25,423 bases of DNA from a virus, in the IMG/VR virus record IMGVR_UViG_3300021083_000290, positions 1-25,423 of that record. One strand, given 5' to 3'. Both the position numbers and the translations under genes were made by a program. Within the stretch, counting starts at the first letter, position 1. Each line of letters opens with the position of its first letter. Positions 11,707-21,100 of the stretch are shown piece after piece. Below the pieces are notes generated by a model. It saw only the letters and a list, made by a program, of their open reading frames with translations. It was not told where the DNA came from and made no database searches.

Positions 11707-12429
11707 ATGGCCAATCCACCCTCTGATGTGCAGATCGCCAATATGGCGCTGATGCGCATAGGCGTGACGCAGACCCTGGTCGCTGCTGCTGGTGGCCAAT
11801 TCACCGATCAGTCCGCTACTGCCCAGACCATGAATATCTGGTACTGGCAGGATCGCGATTCCGAACTGACTGAATACCCATGGCCATGGGCATCCAAGTA
11901 TCAGGCGCTGGCACAGGTCAGCCTCCAGGGCATCCCAGCCAATCCTGAGTGGGGCGTCAGCTACCGATATCCAACTGACTGCTTGGCGGTTCGCCGCATC
12001 GTGAATGGATGCATTGTCACCAATGCCGTGCCGATCCCACCACAGACCACCGCCAATCCTCCGGTCATCCCATGGGTGAGCGCATGGAACCGCGCTGATG
12101 GCGATCCGCTGCCATTCCCATTTGAGATTGGCTCTGATGCCATTGGACGCCTGATCTACACCAATGCACCAAGTGCATGGATCAAGTACACCTATGCGGT
12201 CAGTGATCCGACACAGTATGCGAATGACTTTGCTGATCTGTTGGCTTGGCGCGTAGCAGTTGATGTCGGCTACGCCATGGCTCGTGACGACAAGCGGCGT
12301 GAGTTGTGCCTGAAGATGTATGAGCAGCGCAAGATGGAGGTCCGTTCCAGATTCATGAATGAAGACCAGAATTCGCAGCCGTTCATCGAGTATAACTCCG
12401 AGACGATCCGCGCCCGGCAGATTGGCTGA
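11707..12429 (+). CDS. Tail tubular protein A (adaptor, T7 gp11-like)
   Basis: This protein forms a ring under the portal and joins it to the nozzle. 240 residues. Hallmarks are DVQIANMALMRIGVTQTL near the start, WYWQDRDSELTEYPWPWASKYQALA, YRYPTDCLAVRRIVNG, and near the end a long helical hairpin (FADLLAWRVAVDVGYAMARDDKRRELCLKMYEQRK). Order and size match T7-like adaptors. CGGAG lies upstream of ATG 11707, and the nozzle gene starts 6 nt after the stop. Confidence 0.88.
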   Translation: MANPPSDVQIANMALMRIGVTQTLVAAAGGQFTDQSATAQTMNIWYWQDRDSELTEYPWPWASKYQALAQVSLQGIPANPEWGVSYRYPTDCLAVRRIVNGCIVTNAVPIPPQTTANPPVIPWVSAWNRADGDPLPFPFEIGSDAIGRLIYTNAPSAWIKYTYAVSDPTQYANDFADLLAWRVAVDVGYAMARDDKRRELCLKMYEQRKMEVRSRFMNEDQNSQPFIEYNSETIRARQIG

Positions 12430-12434
12430 TCCCA

Positions 12435-15400
12435 ATGCAGATCCGACAGAGCAGTCTGAGCGGCGGCGAGATGGGCCAGCAGTTTCTGGGCAAGACCGAC
12501 CAGGAGCGTTACCACGGTTCGCTCCAAACCCAACGCAATGCCTGGATCACCCGGTACGGCTCAGTGGAGAACCGCTCTGGAACCGAGTTCATCGACCCAA
12601 TCAAGAATCAGGCAACCCAATGCCGCTTGGCGCGATTCACCTTTGGCCAAGGCATTGGATATCTACTGGAAATCAGCGCGACCGCTATCCGCATCTACAA
12701 GGATGGTGCGCCTATCAGCGTGGTCGGTAGTTCTACGTGGAACAGTGGTATCACTTATCCGCAGGGCACGGTGGTGCTCTATTCTGGCAGTTACTACTAT
12801 TCGATCCAAGCTGGCAATGTCGGCAATCAACCAAATACCAGTGCTGCCTATTGGTATTATGAACCCGTAATCGGCGGCGTGCCGTCGCTGGAGATCCCGG
12901 CGACTATCCCACAGACGGCATTGCAGCAACTTCAGTACGTTCAGCAGAATTCCATTCTGGTCATCACTCATCAGTCGATGCACCCAATAAGCCTGACGCG
13001 CCTCAGTGATCAGCAGTGGGTGCTGAGCCAATATCAGTTGAATGTCGCACAGGTTCCAGTCATCACATCGGTGATAGCAGGGTTCCCTGGTACGGCTACG
13101 GTTCTTGCTCCTGCCAGCGTCACTGCGACCGGCGGTGATTCTGCTGGTTCTAAGAGCGTCTATCAGATTGCATCATGGAGCATATCTGAGGGCTCCGAGT
13201 CACCGCCAAGCGCGACCGCAACGGCAACGGTCGGTGCCGCTGATGCCGCCCATCCTGTCGCCCTGAGTTGGGCTGCTGCTGCTGGTGCAGATGGATACAT
13301 CGTCTTCAAGGGAATAACTGGATCTGGTCCATATTATGCCATCGCCTATGTCATAGGTGCCACGGTATTCACTGATCCTGGGCTGAGTCCCATCATCTTG
13401 CTGCCAGCACCGGGCCTTGGTGGCAACAGTGCTCAGTTCACCTATGTGGTGACAGCAGTTGACGCGAATGGCAATGAGGGCCTTCCAAGCGCCCCGATGA
13501 GCACATTCGTCTCAAAAGATCCAACTACGGCAGCGCCTAACGTCATAACCTGGACACCGACTGGTCAAACTGAGGGAGACACCTTCACCAGCGTGTCTAA
13601 TGGCGGACAACTGGTGGTTACCCTTGTGACGCCTGGCACAGCCACGGTATCAGGGACATTTGTTGGGACGCTATCTCTGGAGATCAGTCAGGATGGGGTC
13701 AACTGGACCATTATCCAGACGGTTACTGCTCCGACGACTGACATCGGAATCACCATAAATTCCATAGGCATCTATCGCTGGATCTGCTCTGCATATACCA
13801 GTGGCACTGCGACCACCACGATTACCACAACTCCTGCTGCCAGCTACAACATATACCTGTCAACCAATGTGCTAGAAAATGGCGTATTCGGTTACATTGG
13901 CCAGTCGTTCACCGACACCTTCAACGACACGTACATCACGCCGAATATCAGTCAGCAGCCACCAGTTGCCATCCCGATGTTCCAGACTCCGAACGATTGG
14001 CCCGCTGTCTGTGGTGCTTACCAGCAGCGCCTCTTCTTCGCAAATACAATCAATCAGCCAGCGACGGCATGGGGATCTGCTATCGGCCTGATTAGCGGCT
14101 TCCTGGTAGGTACGCCAGAAACCGATTCCATGGCAGTGCAGTTCACCATCGCTGGCAAGGTGATCCAGTATATCCAGGCTCTGGTGGATATGGGGCACCT
14201 GATCATCCACACCAGCAATGGCGAATATCTGGCCTCAGGAAACCAGTTCAATGCCATCACGCCATCAGCGATTGGTCTGGCCCTCCAGGGCACCCAGGGC
14301 AGCCAGCTCATCAATCCGGTGCAGATCGGCATCACTGGTATCTACGTGCAGTCGCGGGGAACCATCATCCGCGATCTTCAGTATTCGATCTATACCAACA
14401 CCTTCGTTGGCAAGGATACCACCATCTATTCGCCACAGATATTTGAGGGTCAGACCATCCTCTATCTGGACTGGCAGCAGATCCTGCATTCCATTGTATG
14501 GGGCGTCCTGAGCGATGGCCAGATTTGCAGCATGACCTACTCCAAGGATGAGAATGTCTGGGGTTGGGCTCATCACGATACGGTAAATGGTATCATAGAA
14601 CAGCTTTGCGTTGTTCCGGAAAACACGCAGGACTCAATCTATCTGGTAGTCATGCGCACTATCAATGGTGAGCCCGTCAGATACATCGAACGCATTGCCA
14701 ATCGTGACTTTCAGGATACGCAATACCTGACCGATGCCGTGTTCACCGATTGCAGCCTCACCTACGATGGGCACAACACCAATGGATCAAATGCCATATA
14801 CCTAGTGCAGTCAACTGGGTGGACGGTTCAGGACATCATACAGATCGATACCTCCACTGCGGCATTCACCAGTGCGAACATTGGTGATGAGGTAGTGATA
14901 CAACTATTTCCAGATGGCACCGACATCAATCCGTTGACTGGACTTCCGTATCCAGGAGGGATTATCCCACCTGCAAACTACGTGCTTGATAGCGTGTGGC
15001 TGACCATCACTTCCTATTCGACCACGCAGCGCGTATACGGGACTCCAAACAAGAACGTCCCAATCTGGGCGCAGGAATACAATAAGTCTGGCTGGGGCAT
15101 TGCACAGAATACCTTTAGCGGGCTTACGCAGCTTGCCGGCCAAGCCATCAGCGGCCTTGGTGATGGCGAAGTCGTGATGAATGCGCTCACTGATCTCGTT
15201 CCCACCGTGGTGTCCAGCGGAGGCACCTTCACCACGCCTGGTGCCCAGAACTATCTGGTGCTCACGGTTGGCCTACCGATCTACTGCCAGCTTCAGACCA
15301 TGCCGGTTCCTGATCATAAGATGGTTGCCGATACTCCGATTGGCAAGCGGCTTGTGTGTCAGGAAATCACACCAGTATTCTATCAGACCCGTGGAGGCGG

Positions 15401-15611
15401 CTATGGATCTGATCTTGACCACATGTTCCCTTGGGAACAACGCGGCATAGCCATGGAACCGATGGGGCAGCCTGTTGCGCTCTACACTGGCCGTCGGGTG
15501 ATCCCAATTACTGGCAACTGGAATGATCAGGGCTCCGTATGGATCCAGCAGATAGATCCGTTGCCATTATCGGTGTCTGCCATCGTAACAACCGTGCGCG
15601 TGGGTAATTGA
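12435..15611 (+). CDS. Tail tubular protein B (nozzle, T7 gp12-like) with inserted domains
   Basis: The hexameric nozzle of the short tail. The start, IRQSSLSGGEMGQQFLGKTDQERYHGSLQTQRNAWITRYGSVENRSGTEFI, is the family signature. At 1058 residues it is longer than T7 gp12 (about 800). Residues about 101-141 (WNSGITYPQGTVVLYSGSYYY...AAYW) look like a CBM5/12-type carbohydrate-binding module. FN3-like segments occur around residues 270-375. A beta-sandwich of about 92 residues (about 377-468, TATVSGTFVGTLSLEIS, DGVNWTII, IYRWIC) interrupts a second FN3-like domain between NVITWTPTG and ASYNIYLS. The remaining C-terminal half has the usual beta-propeller-like character. Confidence 0.85.
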   Translation: MQIRQSSLSGGEMGQQFLGKTDQERYHGSLQTQRNAWITRYGSVENRSGTEFIDPIKNQATQCRLARFTFGQGIGYLLEISATAIRIYKDGAPISVVGSSTWNSGITYPQGTVVLYSGSYYYSIQAGNVGNQPNTSAAYWYYEPVIGGVPSLEIPATIPQTALQQLQYVQQNSILVITHQSMHPISLTRLSDQQWVLSQYQLNVAQVPVITSVIAGFPGTATVLAPASVTATGGDSAGSKSVYQIASWSISEGSESPPSATATATVGAADAAHPVALSWAAAAGADGYIVFKGITGSGPYYAIAYVIGATVFTDPGLSPIILLPAPGLGGNSAQFTYVVTAVDANGNEGLPSAPMSTFVSKDPTTAAPNVITWTPTGQTEGDTFTSVSNGGQLVVTLVTPGTATVSGTFVGTLSLEISQDGVNWTIIQTVTAPTTDIGITINSIGIYRWICSAYTSGTATTTITTTPAASYNIYLSTNVLENGVFGYIGQSFTDTFNDTYITPNISQQPPVAIPMFQTPNDWPAVCGAYQQRLFFANTINQPATAWGSAIGLISGFLVGTPETDSMAVQFTIAGKVIQYIQALVDMGHLIIHTSNGEYLASGNQFNAITPSAIGLALQGTQGSQLINPVQIGITGIYVQSRGTIIRDLQYSIYTNTFVGKDTTIYSPQIFEGQTILYLDWQQILHSIVWGVLSDGQICSMTYSKDENVWGWAHHDTVNGIIEQLCVVPENTQDSIYLVVMRTINGEPVRYIERIANRDFQDTQYLTDAVFTDCSLTYDGHNTNGSNAIYLVQSTGWTVQDIIQIDTSTAAFTSANIGDEVVIQLFPDGTDINPLTGLPYPGGIIPPANYVLDSVWLTITSYSTTQRVYGTPNKNVPIWAQEYNKSGWGIAQNTFSGLTQLAGQAISGLGDGEVVMNALTDLVPTVVSSGGTFTTPGAQNYLVLTVGLPIYCQLQTMPVPDHKMVADTPIGKRLVCQEITPVFYQTRGGGYGSDLDHMFPWEQRGIAMEPMGQPVALYTGRRVIPITGNWNDQGSVWIQQIDPLPLSVSAIVTTVRVGN

Positions 15612-15612
15612 C

Positions 15613-16305
15613 ATGGCTGACGACTTTAGCGACATGCTGTTCAATACCGCTACGGCCTCATCAACCGGGCCAACCTATGATACGGAGTCTAATCCGGTTC
15701 AGGCGCTGTTTTCCGGTTCATCGGCCAACGATCAGAATCCATCATCGTTTGTCGATCAGATCCCGGTAGCAGCCAGTAGCCCAGCCACGCCATCTGATCC
15801 TGCCAATACCTACCGCACTGGTTCGCTGGCACTCACCGCTGCCGGTGGATTGAGCAAGGCCTATGCTCAGTACGAATCTGGCCATGCAAATGCGGCCATA
15901 GACCGTTACAATGCCCAGCTTGACTGGATTCAGGCAACCCAGGCTATCGAGAAGGGTAAGGAAGAGGCCAATATCCAGGAAGAGAAGGGCAAGATCCTGA
16001 CCGGCTCTCAGCGCGGAGCGCAGGCTGGTGGTGGTGTCATCGCTGGTGCCGGTACTGGCGGTGCGGTGATCGTCAGCAGCGCGGCCACGATTGCACAGAA
16101 TGAGATGATGACCACCCTGAATGCCCAGCGCGTGGCATTTGGATTTGAGGCACGGGCATCCATCGATGAGACTGAGGCCAACGTCGCAGAGAAGAGTTCC
16201 AATGCTGCTGCCATCGGCACGCTGATAACTACTGCTTCCCAAGAGAACCTATATGCCGATCCTAACTACCGCCAGCGATCCAGCGGATTTGGCGGGGGAA
16301 CGTAA
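15613..16305 (+). CDS. Internal virion protein (T7 gp14-like ejection protein)
   Basis: 230 residues. A polar, Ser/Thr/Asp-rich N-terminus is followed by long Ala-rich helices (YAQYESGHANAAIDRYNAQLDWIQATQAIEKGKEEANIQEEKGKI). A Gly/Ala-rich hydrophobic segment (GAQAGGGVIAGAGTGGAVIVSSAATIAQ, about residues 135-162) comes next, then another helix. Small internal core proteins of this type insert in the outer membrane during ejection. The place between the nozzle and two larger internal proteins is the T7 gp14 position. The call rests on layout and composition more than on a single motif. Confidence 0.7.
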   Translation: MADDFSDMLFNTATASSTGPTYDTESNPVQALFSGSSANDQNPSSFVDQIPVAASSPATPSDPANTYRTGSLALTAAGGLSKAYAQYESGHANAAIDRYNAQLDWIQATQAIEKGKEEANIQEEKGKILTGSQRGAQAGGGVIAGAGTGGAVIVSSAATIAQNEMMTTLNAQRVAFGFEARASIDETEANVAEKSSNAAAIGTLITTASQENLYADPNYRQRSSGFGGGT

Positions 16306-16307
16306 GC

Positions 16308-18152
16308 ATGGCCGACACTCCACAGGACAATGTCCCGAGCCAAGTCTCGCAGGTCCAGCCTGACATCCGCGCTCCGGCCAACCTGACGCCAGCGGACTTC
16401 GGTGCATCCATCGGCCAGGCCGTTGAGGAAGCCGGTTCAAAGTTCCAGCGCGAAGAGGTCTGGGCGAATCAGGCTGCGGTGATGAGGGCGACTAATACGC
16501 TCAGCGACTTCACCAATCAGACGGTTTATGATGCCAAGACCGGCGTTGTGCATCAGGACCTTGGTTCAGATGCCCCAGGTGCCGTCAAGTCTGTGTTGGA
16601 TGATCACGTTGCCAAGATCAGTGAGATCAACGACAACCTGAACAATGATGCCCAGAAGCAGATGTTTGCCGCTCATGCGCAAGAGCACATGCGTGGGCTG
16701 GATCGCTCGCTCAATGGCTATGAAGCCGAGCAGATGACCCGTGCCAATAACCAGCAGACCGAGGCATATGTCAAGAACACCTCTCAGTCTGCTGTCAGGG
16801 CCGGTCTAGAGCCTCCACCAGCAGCGGGCATTCCAGATCCCGTCAAGGTTCGCATTGGGCAGGTGGCTCAGGCCATCCAGCTTCAGGGCAATGCCAACCA
16901 TCAGCCACAGGCGTTCATCGACCTTCAGAAGAACAATGCCATCAGTGCCATCCATGCTGGCATAGTCGATGCGCAACTTGCCAACAATAATTACTCTGGC
17001 GCATCAGCCTATTACGATGCCAACAAAGGCGCGATCAACGAGCCTGAGGCTAGCCGTCTCCAGAATGCGCTGAAGTCGCAGGATCTTGATAACCAGGCGC
17101 AGCAGCTCCAGCGCCGGTATGCCATCAATGATGATGGAACCATGGCTACGCGGTCGCAGTTCCTGGCCAAGATTGATGATCCGAATAACAAGGATCTGGT
17201 AGACAACGCCAAGCTCTATGACAAGGTGGCAGAGAGGGGAGAGCGTCACTTCGTCATGGCTGCTCAGGCAGATCGCGCCGACCGTGATCAGGTTATGCAG
17301 ATCATTGGCAAGGGGATTGAAAAGAGCCAGGGCGCGGCTGATCCGCAGAGCCTCGTTCTTCCTTCTGATTACCAGAAGCTTGATTATGACGAACGTCATG
17401 CCATGGATAACCTGAAGAATCAGTATTTGAAGAAGGATCGTCCTCAGGGATACACACCTAAGGAATATGAGCTGGCTCAGTTGGCTACAAGCGATCCAGA
17501 GGCTTTCAAGGCGACCAATCTGCTCAAGTTCTGGCCAGATCTCAGTGATGGCGGAACTGAGCGCCTAGGCACCCGTCAGGCTGCCATGAAGGGCGATACT
17601 CAGGCTGCCAGCAAGAGCCAGGATATTGAGAGCCGTCAAAAGACCGCTGACTACTTCCTGGTTGCTCAGGGAATCAGCCCGACCGACAATACCAACATCA
17701 CGCCAGCCAATAACGAGAAGCGATATCAATTCCGCAAGCAGTTCGACGAGGCTGCCGATCTCTGGTTGCAGGGTAATCCTGGCAAGCGCGTGGTGCCTCC
17801 CGATCAACTTGAGGCCATTGGCAAGAAGTTGGTGACTGAACTCTACTCACCGAGCAATGATCACACCATCGCGCATCCTTTCGGCGGCACTCATCAGGTT
17901 GATCTCGGACCAGCGTACATGAATCCTACGCGGTCTGGAATCGATGAGCCGGTCAATCCAGTCCCAACCAAGGCCGAGATAGACAGTTGGCAGCAGATGC
18001 TCAATCGGAAGATCAGCGATCCTGGTAGGCAGGCAGCCGTGCAGAAGCTGCAACGCTGGAAGCAGGGAACGACACAGACCGGTGGGCACGATCCTGCTCT
18101 GCAACAGTATTACCAGCATCTCAGCACGGCGCTGGGCGTAGATGAACCATAA
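16308..18152 (+). CDS. Internal virion protein (T7 gp15-like ejection protein)
   Basis: 614 residues, almost entirely helical and rich in Gln, Asn, Asp and Ala, without cysteines or membrane segments in the parts I read. It begins MADTPQDNVPSQ. Long helices follow, such as NNDAQKQMFAAHAQEHMRGLDRSLNGYEAEQMTRANNQQTEAYVK, and AYYDANKGAINEPEASRLQNALKSQ has a repeat-like (TPR-style) feel. Proteins of this size and position form the middle tube of the ejected conduit in T7-like phages. No lytic transglycosylase motif is seen. Its TAA stop shares its last A with the ATG of the next gene. Confidence 0.7.
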   Translation: MADTPQDNVPSQVSQVQPDIRAPANLTPADFGASIGQAVEEAGSKFQREEVWANQAAVMRATNTLSDFTNQTVYDAKTGVVHQDLGSDAPGAVKSVLDDHVAKISEINDNLNNDAQKQMFAAHAQEHMRGLDRSLNGYEAEQMTRANNQQTEAYVKNTSQSAVRAGLEPPPAAGIPDPVKVRIGQVAQAIQLQGNANHQPQAFIDLQKNNAISAIHAGIVDAQLANNNYSGASAYYDANKGAINEPEASRLQNALKSQDLDNQAQQLQRRYAINDDGTMATRSQFLAKIDDPNNKDLVDNAKLYDKVAERGERHFVMAAQADRADRDQVMQIIGKGIEKSQGAADPQSLVLPSDYQKLDYDERHAMDNLKNQYLKKDRPQGYTPKEYELAQLATSDPEAFKATNLLKFWPDLSDGGTERLGTRQAAMKGDTQAASKSQDIESRQKTADYFLVAQGISPTDNTNITPANNEKRYQFRKQFDEAADLWLQGNPGKRVVPPDQLEAIGKKLVTELYSPSNDHTIAHPFGGTHQVDLGPAYMNPTRSGIDEPVNPVPTKAEIDSWQQMLNRKISDPGRQAAVQKLQRWKQGTTQTGGHDPALQQYYQHLSTALGVDEP

Positions 18153-21100
18153 TGGCTGGCCCGGCTGATATCACACCGCCATCGCCAACGCCGCAAGACG
18201 GTGGTGGCACGCCGCCAATTCCAGATCAGTCTGCTCCGGCAGTACCGCCACAACCATCACATGACGAGCTGCTGCTGCAGGGGCTTGAGGCACTTGATCC
18301 ACTCAGTGATGTGCGCAAGACGCTGCGATCAACTCCAGCGGTAGCGCCAGCGCCCGATATGACTCCTCAGATCAAGACGGCTGATCTGATCGCGCAGCAG
18401 TACACCCCAGAACGGGCGGCGAAGCTATCTGCACTGGCAGACAAGACTGGGTTTACTCCAGAGATTTTGGATACGATGTTTGATGACATGCAGCGCAAGC
18501 AGCAGTCATCTCAGACCGATGTTCAAGAGCTTCAGGATTACCATAAGCGTCTAGCCAATTGGGTCACTCAGCCCATGAATGCCGCTATCGCCCGTGGCGA
18601 TCTACCGGCACTCACCGCGCTATCAGCATCGCTTCAGAATGTGGTTGGGGCTCCCGACAATCGTCCATCTGAGCCATGGGGCAATGTCATCAGGACTGGC
18701 CTCAATGCTACCAACCACGGTTTGAGCGTACTCCTGGATACTGTGCCTGCGATGGCGGAACTCTATGCCCGCAAGGCCATCGGCGCAGATACCACCACCA
18801 CTAATCAATTCACTCCGCTTGGTGCCTATAACTGGGACCAGCAGGTCCATGCAGCGGATGCTGCCCAGGCTGAGCAGTTCAAGCCAAGCGGACTCAAGGA
18901 CTTCTCGCGCAGTCTGATCACTACGCTGGCTGATCCAATGACGTACGCTGTGCCGCTGACTGGTGCAAAGCTGGCATTGAACTCAACCAAGGTGATTGAA
19001 GCGGTTGCCGCCAAGGGCCCTGTCGCGGAACTTCATGCCGCCGATCCTTTGACCATGGGCACCCTCCAGGGGACCAAGACGGTCGAGCATGTTGGTGAAC
19101 AGCTCCTGGGCGATGTCAACAAGACCAAGTTGGCACTGACAGGCGCAGGTGCTGGCCAAGGAGCACTGGCAGGCGCGCAGACCGCTGCCCAGCAATCTGA
19201 GCAGACCAAAGAGCAAGATCCTGGCGTGCTCGCCAACACCGCCAATGTCGCTGCGCAGACGGCGTTGGGCTACTTCTTCGGCAAATCCGGTGGATTGATC
19301 GGTCTGCTGCGCAACTTGCGAAGCACTCCGTGGACCAGTTCGCCGATACGTGACTATGTCACAGACATTGGCCGTCAGTCCATCATCGGCGCGACCCAAG
19401 CATCTGTCGGCAATGCCGTTTCCGGTACGCTCACCGGATCTCCCATTGATAGCATTGAGGCTGCCTTGAGTGGCGGTATTGCAGGCGCTGCACTTGCTGG
19501 CGTCAATCTGCATGAAGCAATGGTCATGCAACATCACCTAACCAGATTGCAGAACTCATCGGCGCTTGAGAATGCTGGACGCCTGCTCCAGACCTTTGAG
19601 TCCGCTCAGCAGAGCAAGGCGCAGCAACTGGCACCTGATCAGACTGGCAAGTTTGAACAGGAGATTGCCCGTGATGGCATCAGCCATCAGTACCTTACGC
19701 TCGATCAATTTCAGGATCATCACCTATCGTTGGACCGTGATCCAGCCAAGGCTGCACAAGACGCCGATCTGATGGCTGAGTATCAGAAGGCCAAGTCACT
19801 TGGCACGTCTATGCAGATCCCAATGAAGACGGTCACTGAGATGGGTGCCGAATCCAAGGAACCAGCGCTACTCGCAGCCGAGTTCCGCCAGCATCCCGAT
19901 GCGCCGAATGGCCGTGAAGCGGTCACCTTCTATCAGGGCGGTGGCGATGATCAGGAACTCAACAGTAACCTTGCTCTTGCCAGCCAACAGGTTGAGGCTG
20001 GCCGTGGCGCTGGCGACACCAAGGGCCAGATGATCGCTGACGAAGTGTCGGAGCAGGCTCGCCGCTCAGGGACTCCCGCCGAACAGGCTGATGCATTAGG
20101 GAAGATCCATCAAAGCATCTGGCAAACGCTGGCTGGGAAGATGAATGAGGGCCGTCTGGCAGCAGGACTGCCAGAGATGACTGCCACCGATCTGCGCGAT
20201 CACATGTCGCTCAATATCATGGGAGTTGCGCCGCGCTTCCTCCAGGAGTTGGTAACGACTGGACACGCTGATGGTATCCTGAATAGGATGCGTACCGATG
20301 GGCCAAAGACAACAACCGAGCAACTGATCCGCCGCAATCTGATGGATCTCGGCTTGGATGTCCACAAAGATAGCAATGAGGATATTGTACAGGCGGTCCA
20401 GAAGCATATTGAGCACCTGAGTGGCCAAACCCAAGAGCAGCATGCCAAGAATCTGGCCGGTGATCGTCCAGTAGTGCTGGAAGGGCACCCTGGCACTACG
20501 CACAATCAACCGATCATTCCAGTAGAAGGCGATGATATCAGCCGTGTTTCATTGCTGCGACAATGGCGTGCGAAGCATGGTGGACGCCTGCCTGATCCAA
20601 ATGACAAGGAATGGCAGAAGCTAAAGTCCGAGTCTGCCATCATCGACCGGCAGCGGTTGAAGCAGCGCCAGCGCCAAGCTGATGCCGAAGCGGCGAAATC
20701 GGCTCAGCGCAAGCCACATGGTTCCTATGATGCCGCCCAAGATAAGCGCAATGCCAATGCCGTAGAGAAGTCGATGGGTCGCGCTGCGATCCAGGAGCAC
20801 CTCAAGCAGACGCTGAAGGAGATGGACCGCGTCCCTCTCATCACTGCTGGCCATGTGCCTTATGGCATGGGCATGAATGCCGATGGCAGCAAACTCTATC
20901 GCGATCCGAAGTTCCCTTTATCTGTGAAGTTGCCTGGTGGCATCACAGTCGATACCAAGGGCGCGACCTCAGTTCATGAGGTCACCGAAACTCGCCTCAT
21001 GAAGTCCGGTGTGCCTTATGAGCATGCGCATGATATCGCCAATGCCGTGGAGCGCGAATACCTGCGCGGCCAAGGGTTTACCGAAGCGCAGATCGATGAG

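Noticed and set aside
11515-12435. Long minus-strand frame of 306 codons opposite tail tubular protein A
   Set aside because: The plus-strand product matches the adaptor family throughout; this frame is a shadow.
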